DNA from: Arion vulgaris
Taxonomy: Eukaryota; Mollusca; Gastropoda; Stylommatophora; Arionidae
Reading direction: 5' to 3'
NCBI GenBank assembly: GCA_020796225.1
Contig: CM036767.1
Coordinates: 22,326,927 to 22,390,926 of the forward strand
DNA length: 64,000 nt
Part shown: positions 12,716 through 23,324 of the stretch, in pieces
How positions within the stretch are numbered: position 1 is the stretch's first letter
Layout: every line of letters starts with the position of its first letter
Notes under the pieces: generated by a model
What the model was told of the DNA's origin: nothing
Databases searched by the model: none
Seen by the model: only the letters and a program-made list of their open reading frames with translations
Program-made: the position numbers and the translations under genes

Positions 12716-13440
12716 TACTTTTGTCGTCACACTGCTACCAGGTTGTTGCACATTGTCGTGGTTTTCTGTTTTTGTCTTGCGCTGTTCTCGTGGATTGGGC
12801 GATTATTATTTTTGTTCTTTGACAAGATTCTGCTACGCCATCTAACTATCTTTTTTGTGGTCTTACACTCGCCTTCCTCCCTGATGTTCTGTTGTAGAAG
12901 ACTGTATACTGTGAAGTTTGGATGCATCTTATTAAGGGGACAAACCACTTCATTCTTAGTTTCTCAATGTAATTCAAGCAAGGTTCTGTGCCAACTTTCT
13001 TTCTTATGCTGATGTTGGTGACTCTGTCTTTTCTGGTGTTGTTGGTAACTTTTCACAGGCAGCGCATTTCACATGTAGTTATTTTTTGTGACTGCGCTTT
13101 GCTCATTGTCCATGTTTGACTCTGGTAACACACAGTAGGTATGAAAATGCTGCTGATCATCTGTTGCTTAGCTGTCAGTGAAACGTTTGTTGCCTTAACA
13201 ATGGACCTATCTGGTAGGTTACAGCATTATTTCTTTGCACTCTAGCCTCTATCTAGTCTTTCATCTTCCGTGAATATGCTTCCTAAATATTTGAATTCTT
13301 TCACTTTGTTTATTTTAGTGCCATTGACATGGATGTCTAGTTTATTATGTTTTCTTCTCATATTCAATAGTTCTGTTTTAGTGTTGTTGATTTTCATGTC
13401 ATGGTTTATACAATTTTGGTTCTGGGTGTCAATATGTTTG
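12716..13440 (-). mobile_element. LINE fragment, RT C-terminal region
   Basis: The minus strand reads MKINNTKTELLNMRRKH and KEFKYLGSIFTEDERLDR at 13240-13400. These are the thumb-proximal motifs of LINE RTs, in which a lysine/threonine-rich KTE block is followed by a YLGS block. The 3' end with a short GAA-rich tail lies at 12716-12846 and matches 49495-49650. The part between is degraded. Immediately upstream on the minus strand the frame runs into the 33-bp array, whose unit comes from this element. Confidence 0.75.
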
Positions 13441-16400
13441 TTGTAGATCTTGTTCAGGGTGTCAATATGTTTGTTGTAGATCTTGTTCAAGTGTTAATAT
13501 GTTTGTTGTAGATCTTGTTCAAGTGTTAATATGTTTGTTGTAGATCTTGTTCAAGTGTCAATATGTTTGTTGTAGATCTTGTTCAGGTATTAATATGTTT
13601 GTTGTAGATCTTGTTCAGGTGTTAATATGTTTGTTGTAGATCTTGTTCAAGTGTCAATATGTTTGTTGTAGATCTTGTTCAGGGTGTCAATATGTTTGTT
13701 GTAGATCTTGTTCAAGTGTTAATATGTTTGTTGTAGATCTTGTTCAAGTGTTAATATGTTTGTTGTAGATCTTGTTCAAGTGTTAATACGTTTGTTGTAG
13801 ATCTTGTTCAAGTATTAATATGTTTGTTGTAGATCTTGTTCAAGTGTTAATATGTTTGTTGTAGATCTTGTTCAAGTGTTAATATGTTTATTGTAGATCT
13901 TGTTCAGGTGTTAATATGTTTGTTGTAGATCTTGTTCAGGGTGTTAATATGTTTGTTGTAGATCTTGTTCAGGTGTTAATATGTTTGTTGTAGATCTGGT
14001 TCAGGGTGTTAATATGTTTGTTGTAGATCTTGTTCAGGGTTTTAATATGTTTGTTGTAGATCTTGTTCAAGTATTAATATGTTTGTTGTAGATCTTGTTC
14101 AAGTATTAATATGTTTGTTGTAGATCTTGTTCAGGGTGTTAATATGTTTATTGTAGATCTTGTTCAGGGTGTTAATATGTTTGTTGTAGATCTTGTTCAG
14201 GGTGTCAATATGTTTGTTGTAGATCTTGTTCAGGGTGTTAATATGTTTGTTGTAGATCTTGTTCAGGGTGTCAATATGTTTGTTGTAGATCTTGTTAGGG
14301 TGTTAATATGTTTGTTGTAGATCTTGTTCAGGGTGTTAATATGTTTGTTGTAGATCTTGTTCAGGGTATTAATATATTTGTTGTAGATCTTGTTCAGGAT
14401 GTTAATATGTTTGTTGTAGATCTTGTTCAAGTGTTAATATGTTTGTTGTAGATCTTGTTCAGGGTGTCAATATGTTTGTTGTAGATCTGGTTCAGGGTGT
14501 TAATATGTTTGTTGTAGATCTTGTTCAGGGTGTCAATATGTTTGTTGTAGATCTTGTTCAGGGTGTTAATATGTTTGTTGTAGATCTTGTTCAGGGTGTT
14601 AATATGTTTGTTGTAGACCTTGTTCAAGTGTCAATATGTTTGTTGTAGATCTTGTTCAGGGTGTTAATATGTTTGTTGTAGATCTTGTTCAGGTGTCAAT
14701 ATGTTTGTTGTAGAACTGGTTCAGGTGTTAATATGTTTGTTGTAGATCTTGTTCAAGTGTTAATATGTTTGTTGTAGATCTTGTTCAGGGTGTTAATATG
14801 TTTGTTGTAGATCTTGTTCAGGTGTTAATATGTTTGTTGTAGATCTTGTTCAAGTGTTAATATGTTTTTGTAGATCTGGTTCAGGTGTTAATATGTTTGT
14901 TGTAGATCTTGTTCAAGTGTTAATATGTTTGTTGTAGATCTTGTTCAGGGTGTCAATATGTTTGTTGTAGATCTTGTTCAAGTTTTAATATGTTTGTTGT
15001 TGATCTTGTTTAAGTGTTAATATGTTTGTTGTAGATCTTGTTCAAGTATTAATATGTTTGTTGTAGATCTTGTTCAAAAATTAATATGTTTGTTGTAGAT
15101 CTTGTTCAGGTGTTAATATGTTTGTTGTAGATCTTGTTCAAGTGTTAATATGTTTGTTGTAGATCTTGTTCAGGGTGTCAATATGTTTATTGTAGATCTT
15201 GTTCAAGTGTCAATATGTTTGTTGAAGATCTTGTTCAAGTGTCAATATGTTTGTTGTAGATCTTGTTCAAGTATTAATATGTTTATTGTAGATCTTGTTC
15301 AGGGTGTTAATATGTTTGTTGTAGATCTTGTTCAGGGTGTCAATATGTTTGTTGTAGATCTTGTTCAGGGTGTTAATATGTTTGTTGTAGATCTTGTTTA
15401 GGGTGTCAATATGTTTGTTGTAGATCTTGTTCAGGGTGTTAATATGTTTGTTGTAGATCTTGTTCAGGTGTTAATATGTTTGTTGTAGATCTTGTTCAGG
15501 TATTAATATGTTTGTTGTAGATCTTGTTCAGGGTGTTAATATGTTTGTTGTAGATCTTGTTCAAGTGTTAATATGTTTGTTGTAGATCTTGTTCAGGGTG
15601 TCAATATGTTTGTTGTAGATCTGGTTCAGGGTGTTAATATGTTTGTTGTAGATCTTGTTCAAGTATTAATATGTTTGTTTGTAGATCTTGTTCAAGTATT
15701 AATATGTTTGTTGTAGATCTTGTTCAGGGTGTTAATATGTTTATTGTAGATCTTGTTCAGGTGTTAATATGTTTGTTGTAGATCTTGTTCAGGGTGTCAA
15801 TATGTTTGTTGTAGATCTTGTTCAGGGTGTTAATATGTTTGTTGTAGATCTTGATTAGGGTGTCAATATGTTTGTTGTAGATCTTGTTCAGGGTGTTAAT
15901 ATGTTTGTTGTAGATCTTGTTCAGGGTGTTAATATGTTTGTTGTAGATCTTGTTCAGGTATTAATATGTTTGTTGTAGATCTTGTTCAGGTGTTAATATG
16001 TTTGTTGTAGATCTTGTTCAAGTGTTAATATGTTTGTTGTAGATCTTGTTCAGGGTGTCAATATGTTTGTTGTAGATCTTGTTCAGGTGTTAATATGTTT
16101 GTTGTAGATCTTGTTCAGGGTGTCAATATGTTTGTCGTAGATCTTGTTCAGGGTGTTAATATGTTTGTTGTAGATCTTGTTCAGGGTGTTAATATGTTTG
16201 TTGTAGACCTTGTTCAAGTGTCAATATGTTTGTTGTAGATCTTGTTCAGGGTGTTAATATGTTTGTTGTAGATCTTGTTCAGGGTGTCAATATGTTTGTT
16301 GTAGAACTGGTTCAGGGTGTTAATATGTTTGTTGTAGATCTTGTTCAAGTGTTAATATGTTTGTTGTAGATCTTGTTCAGGGTGTTAATATGTTTGTTGT

Positions 16401-16832
16401 AGATCTTGTTCAGGGTGTTAATATGTTTGTTGTAGATCTTGTTCAAGTGTTAATATGTTTGTTGTAGATCTTGTTCAGGGTGTCAATATGTTTGTTGTAG
16501 ATCTTGTTCAAGTGTTAATATGTTTGTTGTAGATCTTGTTCAAGTGTTAATATGTTTGTTGTAGATCTTGTTCAGGGTGTTAATATGTTTGTTGTAGATC
16601 TTGTTCAAGTATTAATATGTTTGTTGTAGATCTTGTTCAAGTATTAATATGTTTGTTGTAGATCTTGTTCAGGTGTTAATATGTTTGTTGTAGATCTTGT
16701 TCAAGTGTTAATATGTTTGTTGTAGATCTTGTTCAGGGTGTCAATATGTTTGTTGTAGGTCTTGTTCAGGGTGTTAATATGTTTGTTGTAGATCTTGTTC
16801 AAGTGTTAATATGTTTGTTGTAGATCTTGTTC
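13430..16832. repeat. 33-bp tandem array derived from LINE RT coding sequence
   Basis: About 105 copies of a 31-33 bp unit containing atatgtttgttgtagatc followed by ttgttcagggtgt. Two main variants differ at the joint: cagggtgt (33 bp) and caagtgt or caggtgt (31-32 bp). On the minus strand the 33-bp form reads NKIYNKHIDTL, 11 codons. The first units are continuous with the RT reading frame at 13380-13440, where the residues are NKIYNKHIDTQNQNCINHD and then MKINNTKTE. The array is therefore an expansion of that coding segment. Confidence 0.93.
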
Positions 16833-17179
16833 ATAGACTACAAAAGCATACACAAGTGATTCCAATGGTTGTCAGTCTGTTATTGTTTCGAAATATTCGA
16901 TCACAGATCAGTCTTTAATTTTCATTGTCTTCAATGTTTTCTTTGGTCTGACCCACCTATTCTTTCTGTCTATCCATATTTTTTCTGCCCGCTATGAGTT
17001 CATACCTGGTCATAGTGCCTAATATGAAACATAGTGATTGATTTTTGTATGAAGGCATGCTTTCCTTATCATTAGTGTACCTCACCATTAAGACATGCCT
17101 TACTTCAACTTCAGAGCTACTTGACTTGTAATGTAGATCCCAAGTAAAGGATAAGGGAACATTTTGTGAAGATTTTGAA
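16833..17179. other. Unassigned spacer
   Basis: No gene, clear repeat or element end is visible. It starts where the 33-bp array stops and holds only short frames. On the minus strand it does not resemble the RT motifs expected if the LINE of the array simply continued here. Confidence 0.4.
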
Positions 17180-17365
17180 ATTGTTTATGTTTGATTTGTA
17201 CCAAGAACGTTTATACGTTGCACATTGGTTTAGTAGGCCCCTAAACGCATAGAATTCTACACGTTTAGGACATGTGCATCTGATTTCAGTCAAACTTCCT
17301 TAGCCGCCTCTTACAACATGCGTGGCAGGTAACAGTGGTTCTATTCTGCGAACGGAAATTAAAGA
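17180..17365 (+). mobile_element. Interspersed repeat family E, copy 1
   Basis: A segment with cgttgcacattgg, cccctaaacg, gtttaggaca and gccgcctcttacaacatg. The same order occurs at 63480-63720, and a more diverged version lies at 54215-54470 and, inverted, at 22310-22552. Other copies carry a GAA- or CTT-rich end, suggesting a short retroposon or the 3' end of a LINE. The class is unknown to me. Confidence 0.6.
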
Positions 17366-17432
17366 TCCCACTCCTAAGCTTAACGACAAGAGTGGACAAC
17401 AGTTCCATCATTCACATGGGGAAAGACAATAG

Positions 17433-17632
17433 ACTTCCAGTGCAAGAAAGGTTTGACTTCCAGTGCAAGAAAGGTTTGACTTCCAGTGCAAGAAAGGTTT
17501 GACTTCCAGTGCAAGAAAGGTTTGACTTCCAGTTCAAGAAAGGTTTGACTTCCAGTGCAAGAAAGGTTTGACTTCCAGTGCAAGAAAGGTTTGACTTCCA
17601 TTGCAAGAAAGGTTTGACTTCCAGTTCAAGAA
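17433..17632. repeat. 23-bp tandem array
   Basis: About nine copies of a 23-bp unit, gacttccagtgcaag followed by aaaggttt, with one variant (ttcaag) in two copies. Minus-strand frames across it are spurious. Confidence 0.95.
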
Positions 17633-17639
17633 AGAGCAA

Positions 17640-17900
17640 AATATGTAAGGACTATTAGGTCGGGCAAACTCAAGCATTTTATTAGGCAAAACATTGTTTG
17701 ATGCATCTGTCCTACATGCGTAGGTGTCTATCAACACCTGTGAAACATATTCACATTCTCTAGGCAAACCACACAGGTCACAATGAGTAGTCAACTTGAT
17801 TAATAAGAAAAAGCGTGAAGAAGAAGAAGCTTAAGAGATCACTTCCCGTCTGCTACTCTCACAAGAAACAAAATCTGACAAAGTAACGTATTGAACTGAC
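17640..17900. other. Unassigned spacer
   Basis: Contains a minus-strand frame reading MTTHCDLCGLPRECE, which continues into the array. The CxxC is suggestive but there is no supporting domain, so I do not call a gene. Confidence 0.35.
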
Positions 17901-17904
17901 TAAT

Positions 17905-18478
17905 TAATAAAATAACAATTAACAATAACGGTTACTGCTCAAAGAGATCTCAAGAAGATTGGCAATAGCAATCAAGAAGTTAAACACAATAAAGAACATG
18001 TGGCAAAGCACCAGCAAAATATTAAAATTTAAAAAAATTGACAACATGCATTTTTCCAGTGGCTACTTATAGTTGTGAATCATGGACCATTACACAAACA
18101 ACAAGAACGAAAATCCAGACCTTCGAAAATAAATGCTGCAGAAAGATCTTACGAATACCATGGGCAGAAAAAGAAAGAACACTGATGTCCTGACAGAACT
18201 AAATGTTAAAGAAAATTGGCTGATAAACAATATACTATACAGAAAAATTAGATACTTTGGTGACATCAAGCGTCACGATGGCCTGGAAAGAACAATATTA
18301 TAGGGCAGGGTTCTAGGACGCAGAGGCAGACCAAAGAGAAGATGGCTACATGATATTAAAGAAACCATGAATATGACCATCTCCGAAGTGGGTGAACTGG
18401 CTAGAGACAGAGTGAATTTCAGATGCGCTTCAAAGAGAGCAACGTCATATAAAGGATACGCACCTAGATGATGATGAT
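17905..18478 (+). mobile_element. LINE fragment, RT C-terminus and 3' end
   Basis: The plus strand carries the end of a LINE RT in broken frames: INNNG(D/Y)CSKEILRR near 17920, CESWTITQTTRTKIQTFENK near 18080, LRIPWAEKER, then NWLINNILYRKIRYFG and KRHDGLER near 18200-18290, and RGRPKRRWLHDI near 18330. It ends in a GATGAT tail at 18465-18478. The same family occurs at 24170-24546 and starts again at 63890. Several frameshifts and stops show it is dead. Confidence 0.85.
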
Positions 18479-18479
18479 G

Positions 18480-19014
18480 AATTAATAAAATAAATATGAC
18501 TCTTGTTCTACTTCTGTGACCGCTCGCTGTGAATTCAGACGTTAGTCATGATGCCTGGTATTGCGCATCTGACTGATTTTTGCGTGAGGCCTGCTTACTA
18601 TTTGACTGGTGTCCCTCGCCATGCATGTGAGATACTTGAAGATTATATCTTTCAAGTGTGATCGTTACAGGAAACACGTGGTCCGAACCACTTGACATGA
18701 GTCCTCTTATCCTCATAACTATTACTGCCAGTTACAATTAGTGAAGTGTGACTTCTCTATCGGACATACTGCTTTTTTCTGCATGTGGTGTGGTCGTTCC
18801 GCATGCATCGTATGATAAACACTCTTTAATGATTTTTTTCATGTTGTATATTTGGGCTTGGATCTACACCAAAGAGCAGTTACTACTTTGCAACCTTTCT
18901 GACTGGGCGAGGTCGTTCCGGTTTAGGAGCATTGTCAACCCTTCTAGGTTAGTCATTGGAATGATCACTTTTCGGCTGCTTCGTGTAATCATTGCTCTTT
19001 AACAATCATTTTTC
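18480..19014. other. Unassigned spacer
   Basis: An 84-residue plus-strand frame (18748-19002) has hydrophobic stretches but no family resemblance and no paralogue here. No repeat structure is visible until the 28-bp array. Confidence 0.4.
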
Positions 19015-19375
19015 ACCATTAGTATAACAATATGGCAATTACACTATAAGTATAACAATATGGCAATTACACTATAAGTATAACAAAATGGCAATTACAC
19101 TATAAGTATAACAATATGGCAATTACACTATAAGTATAACAATATGGCAATTACACTATAAGTATAACAATATGGCAATTACACTATAAGTATAACAAAA
19201 TGGCAATTACACTATAAGTATAACAATATGGCAATTACACTATAAGTATAACAAAATGGCAATTACACTATAAGTATAACAATATGGCAATTACACTATA
19301 AGTATAACAATATGGCAATTACACTATAAGTATAACAATATGGCAATTACACTATAAGTATAACAATATGGACAG
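19015..19375. repeat. 28-bp tandem array beside the receptor exon
   Basis: Thirteen near-identical 28-bp units of tataagtataacaatatgg followed by caattacac, with an alternative aacaaaatgg in three copies. Decayed partial units continue to about 19400, close to the 3' splice-donor side of the receptor exon on the minus strand. Confidence 0.96.
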
Positions 19376-19413
19376 AAATATACACAATATGGTAATTACA
19401 AATGATATCATAC

Positions 19414-19600
19414 ATGAAGGATCTCCCAGGAGTTGCTTTCTTTATACTCTGCCATGTCAATCTCGCCCTCTGTGACGCCGATGGAACCATTGAGTATCCT
19501 TAAATCCACCATGTCGCCATGATGTGTCCAAGTACCGAACTTCAGGGTACATTTTTGTATGTCAAATGGAAATGCTTTTACATCAATTTCGCAGTTCGTT
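19414..19600 (-). CDS. Nicotinic-type Cys-loop receptor subunit, single internal exon
   Basis: The exon encodes part of the extracellular ligand-binding domain of a Cys-loop (nicotinic acetylcholine receptor family) ion-channel subunit, a neurotransmitter-gated membrane channel. Visible signatures are TNCEIDVKAFPFDIQKC, an exact C-x13-C Cys loop with the conserved FPFD, followed by TLKFGTWTHHGDMVDL, where receptors have MKFGSWTYDG. The exon is bounded on the minus strand by an AG acceptor at 19601-19602 and a GT donor at 19412-19413 (gtatga); phase and length (187 nt) suit an internal exon. There are no stops or frameshifts. No other receptor exon is visible in the window, so the neighbours must lie outside it or the exon is an orphan duplicate. 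Residue choices do not settle the subunit type. Confidence 0.85.
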
Positions 19601-19947
19601 CTGGTGATTAACAAAATAATTCATGAAGTACAGATGAAATTATTTTGTTTAAAAAAGTAAAATTGTGTTTTATTTAAAAATGTCACTAGTAGTAGGAATA
19701 ACACATATTGTTGAACAAGAAGGTTGATAGATGTAGTATTACATATGACAGACAAGAACATTGCCGTAACGACTTCCACATGCGCTATCTCATGCGAATA
19801 TACAACATTCGATGGCAAGTCCGCTTCTCTAATATAGAAGTGTTGGACAGTGTTGGCATTCCAAGCATGTACACCTTGCTGAGTCAGTGATGGCTGAGAT
19901 GGTTGGGACACGTGTAACGTATGAGTGATAGTAGAACACCAACAATT

Positions 19948-20430
19948 AATCAAGTGCCATGCCTGCCGGCATAAGCGATCATGTCTCTCCACAACTCTCT
20001 CTGCTTTGTGCATGTAATCAGTTCTGCGTTGATCTTGTGTTGAACCATGATGTCAGACCATCCAACATCTTTTCCCTCTGTTTTCTACGATCTCTCCTTC
20101 ATTGAATTTTACATGTAACCAAATGCTCTAAACCTTCTCTTCGCATTATATGCCCGAAGAACCTTAATTGCCGGATTCTTATTCTTTTGATACTGTTTCT
20201 TTGTGTGCAGGCTTGATTTAAAACATCCTCATTTGTTTTCTTTGCTGCCCATGGAATTTTCAGCATTCTTCTGTAAAACCACATCGTTGTGCATTCCAAT
20301 GATCGCATTGATTGCTTATTCATTGTCCATGATTCGTTGCCATACAGAAGTATTGGATCAATGTAGCACTGGAGTATAAAACCAACAATATAACACCAAT
20401 AATCCAACTCGCAACTGGTACAAGACAGCA
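19948..20430 (-). mobile_element. LINE fragment, RT C-terminus
   Basis: The minus strand reads YGNESWTMNKQSMRSLECT, RRMLKIPWAAKKTNEDVL and RIRQLRFFGHIMRREGLEH. This is the typical tail of an insect- or mollusc-type LINE RT with the R-FFGHI-R block. A second copy of the same family lies at 22075-22965. The frame is open for 112 codons, but neither the RT palm nor an endonuclease is present. Confidence 0.85.
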
Positions 20431-20439
20431 TAAGCACAC

Positions 20440-20610
20440 ATTGATATGCTTAATTGACACCTTCAAGCATGATCTTGCTTCATTTAGCATAGACATAGAT
20501 AATTGGGAGCGGTTAGACAGAGACAGGTAGGCATGGCAAGCGGTAGTAAAGTATGTCTCAAGAAGACAAGAGCAATCCCATCACATAATGAGAGCAAACA
20601 AAAAAGTATT
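20440..20610 (+). mobile_element. LINE fragment, extreme C-terminus
   Basis: The plus strand reads DTFKHDLASFSIDIDNWERL and then DR, a stop, and AWQAVVKYVSRRQEQS. This matches the pattern at the very end of many LINE RTs, in which a DxDxWE-LA-DR-WR block precedes a short tail. A related block lies on the minus strand at 63730-63890. One in-frame stop is present. Confidence 0.55.
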
Positions 20611-20625
20611 ATCGATAAAAGCGAA

Positions 20626-21003
20626 GTCTGCAGTAAAACTATGTGGCAATGGCGAAACACTTAATAACAAAGTCCGTGTTTAAAAATACAAAAACAATAA
20701 CAATACATAGCAACGTTTTGACCAAAAGGCATTTATCAAACAAACGATACAACAGGAGTGATGAATTTCACAGCACACTACATATCGACTACGACAGAAA
20801 CACACCAAAGGCCCTAAAATGCAAATCTGTGACTAAAAACGAATAACGAAATAAATGCAAAAACTAGAAGTGAAAAAAAGAAGAGAACAATAAAAATCAA
20901 ATATATATATATAACATATATACATTGAACACAAATAGAATATAGAGCATGAGAAGAGAAAGTACTAAGAAGCCTAGGAATGTAGTGTGTTGAGTCCATG
21001 AGG
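20626..21003 (-). mobile_element. Penelope-like element, 3' terminal remnant
   Basis: Begins with ctgcagtaaaactat and gcgaaacac, the family's outer terminus also seen at 11667 and, inverted, at 28720-28760. It continues through the 3' UTR to the block around gagtccatgaggtcgc that follows the GIY-YIG stop region. It is truncated there, so it contains no coding sequence. Confidence 0.8.
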
Positions 21004-21066
21004 TCGCTAATTAACTCTGGCCGTAAAAGTACTACTGGTACGAGAACTCAAGACATGAGTTACATG

Positions 21067-21240
21067 GACAACAGATTTCCTGTAACGATCACTCTTGAAG
21101 GGTCTAAGCTTCAAGTACCTCTGAAGTCGGCGAGGTTGTCCGTATGGTTGAGGGACAACAGATTTCATGTAACGATCACTCTTGAAGGGTCTAAGCTTCA
21201 AGTACCTCTGAAGTTAGCGAGACTGTCCGTATGGTTGAGG
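21067..21240. repeat. 87-bp direct duplication
   Basis: Two tandem copies of an 87-bp segment beginning gacaacagatttc, at 21067 and 21154, with few mismatches. As 87 is a multiple of 3, a plus-strand frame repeats a 29-residue peptide (NRFPVTITLEGSKL...). I do not recognise the peptide and consider it non-coding. Confidence 0.85.
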
Positions 21241-21475
21241 GGAGCCTGTAAAATGGTAATTTTAGCTCTCACGCAAAAATCAGTCAGAAGCGCAGTGCCA
21301 TGCGTCATGACTTTCGCCTGAATTAACAGAGGGCGATCGAGAGAAGAAGAAAAATAATCAGCTGAAACAAAGAGGCTAATGGTGAGGATGAACTGACGTT
21401 TCAATATGACCTAACTCTCCCAGCAGGCTATTAGTAAACTTATTCTAATTGAGGTGATGTTATTATTAACTGAAT

Positions 21476-21729
21476 GGGGGTCTCTGTGGCTAAGCCCTTT
21501 GCATTGTGAGTCGAAGGTCGTGGGTTCGAATCCGGGTGCCGCTCTGGTCACGAGTGCAGTTCTTTTCAGAGACTCCTAGGATTGTTGCTGGAGCTACGGA
21601 GTTCGTGTGCTTTGTACAATACTCTCGGCATGTGGCGTGCCATTTCTGCGGAGAGGGACCGAGCCAAATGGGGTCCAATGTCAGGTGCAATGAAGTCAAT
21701 CCTTCGGCTTTGAAACCCTTTTTCAACCT
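21476..21729 (+). mobile_element. tRNA-derived SINE, family A, copy 1
   Basis: The head has Pol III promoter boxes: A-box region tggctaagccc at 21487 and B box ggttcgaatcc at 21523-21533. The body (tgttgctggagctacggag, ctctcggcatg, gagagggaccgagcc) is shared with 51309-51540 and 62277-62556. The copy ends in aaaccctttttcaaccttt, and a 28-bp array starts immediately afterwards. Frames across it on both strands are spurious. Confidence 0.9.
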
Positions 21730-22040
21730 TTAATAGTAACTGTGTTCATAGAATGTTATAATAGTAACTGTGTACATAGAATGTTATAATAGTAACTGTG
21801 TACATAGAATGTTATAATAGTAACTGTGTACATAGAATGTTATAATAGTAACTGTGTACATAGAATGTTATAATAGTAACTGTGTACATAGAATGTTATA
21901 ATAGTAACTGTGTACATAGAATGTTATAATAGTAACTGTGTACATAGAATGTTATAATAGTAACTGTGTACATAGAATGTTATAATAGTAACTGTGTACA
22001 TATAATGTTATAATAGTAACTGTGTACTTAGCATGTTATC
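21730..22040. repeat. 28-bp tandem array at SINE 3' end
   Basis: About eleven near-perfect copies of tagtaactgtgtacatag followed by aatgttataa. The first unit abuts the SINE tail without spacer. Confidence 0.96.
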
Positions 22041-22309
22041 ATTGAATCTACTTATTTCAACTATATACAGTACAATCAATCAATCAAGTGTCATTCCTGC
22101 TTTCGTAGGCAATCATGTCTCTCCACAATTCTCCTTCTTGATGCAGATAATCAGGACGTTGTTCTTGTGTTAAACTACGATGTCATATATCATCCAACAT
22201 CTCCGTTTGTCTTCCACGATCTCTCCTTCCCTGTATGTTACCTGTTGTCACCAAATGTTCTAAACAATCTATTTGTATTATATGCCCCAAAGATGTAATC
22301 TGTGAGTTG

Positions 22310-22552
22310 CCGTGGCCTTGAAGTAGAGCAAAGAATAGTAACACTGCGACTTACAAGGCATGTTAAGAGGCATTGAGGTAGGGGCCTAGGAACTATTCTA
22401 ATAAATAAAAGAGTTGCAGAAATCCAGATGTGCTGACCTACTTCAGGTGCATAACTGGAACAATTACAATCGCTCTTAGGCTAGGATCACAACAAATCAC
22501 AAGAGTGGTTTAACAAGTGATCGATAGGAGCGTTCAAAGAAGAAGAAGTAAA
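22310..22552 (-). mobile_element. Interspersed repeat family E, inverted copy
   Basis: Reads on the minus strand like 54215-54470: gaagcaaagaatagta (plus: gagcaaagaatagtaac), ggtaggggcctagg, agagttgcagaaatc, ctgacctactt, and a GAAGAAGAAG end at about 22540. It lies inside a LINE fragment, so it inserted after the LINE. Confidence 0.65.
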
Positions 22553-22584
22553 TATCCCCAAGAACCTTGATTATCTGTTTCTTA

Positions 22585-22840
22585 TCCGATAAGTTCTTTG
22601 TATGCAGGCGTGATTTCTATCCGATAAGTTTTTGTATGCAGCGTGATTTCATCCTTGATAACGTTTCTTTGTATGCAGGCGTGATTTCTTATCCTTTTGA
22701 TAAAGTTCTTTGTATGCAGCGTGATTTATCTTGATAAAGTTCTTTGTGTCAGGCCTGATATTATCCTTGATAAGGTTTCTTGGTGCAGGCTGATTTTTAT
22801 CCTTGATAAGTTCTTGTTTCAGGCTGATTTAACTCATCAT
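22585..22840. repeat. Tandem array of about 39 bp, derived from LINE RT sequence
   Basis: Six or seven ragged copies of a segment like cttatccttttgataaag then ttctttgtatgcaggcgtg then attt. The corresponding single-copy segment is present once in the sister LINE at about 20175-20225, so the multiplication happened inside this copy. Individual units have lost bases, giving periods of 33-42. Confidence 0.75.
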
Positions 22841-23019
22841 TGTTTTCTCCATTCATGGAATTTTCAGCATTCTTCTGTAACCACATTATGTGGCTTCAAT
22901 GATCTTATTGTCCATGATTTACAGCATATGTAAGTATTGGTTCAATATAGCATCGAGTACTCGTTTCCGCAGGTCTTTGGTAGTGAATTACCATAGTGTG
23001 TTTTTCATTTCATAGAAGT

Positions 23020-23272
23020 TGCTATCTTGATTATAGTAGGAATTTTCGCTTGACTTATAATAAAGTTCTTGCTTGAGTTATAGTGCAAGTTGCTTATATT
23101 GAGTTATAGTGAGAGTTGTTTCGCAGTTATAGTGGAAGTTGCTTAGCTGTGTTTATAATAGAAGTTGCTTATGCTTGAGTTAAAATAGAAGTTGCTTTCG
23201 CTTGAGTTATAGTAGAAGTTGCTTTCGCTTGAGTTATAGTAGAAGTTGCTTTCGATTGAGTTACAGTAGTAA
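23020..23272. repeat. 27-bp tandem array
   Basis: About eight or nine copies of gttgctttcgcttgagtt followed by atagtagaa. The first copies are degraded and the last three almost identical. Confidence 0.9.
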
Positions 23273-23324
23273 CAAAACTAAGATGATAGAAAAGGAGAGT
23301 TGAATAATTGGTTGTTGGTTACTA

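Larger units (their letters stand above)
22075..22965 (-). mobile_element. LINE fragment (RT C-terminus), interrupted and internally expanded
   Basis: Same family as 19948-20430; the order of blocks (atcatgtctctccac, ttctgtaaccacat, gtccatgattt) is the same. It is interrupted at about 22305-22552 by an inverted family E repeat. A segment of its coding sequence is tandemly multiplied at 22585-22840. No frame survives. Confidence 0.8.

Noticed and set aside
18748..19002. 84-residue plus-strand frame with hydrophobic segments
   Set aside because: No motif, paralogue or splice context; typical of a chance frame.
20998..21321. 107-residue plus-strand frame with two 29-residue repeats
   Set aside because: The repeat comes from an 87-bp DNA duplication; no known domain and no conservation evidence.
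21476..21560. Functional tRNA gene at the ggttcgaatcc sites (also 62341 and 51360)
   Set aside because: The boxes fit Pol III promoters, but no cloverleaf with acceptor stem closes, and the same body follows in each copy; these are SINE heads.
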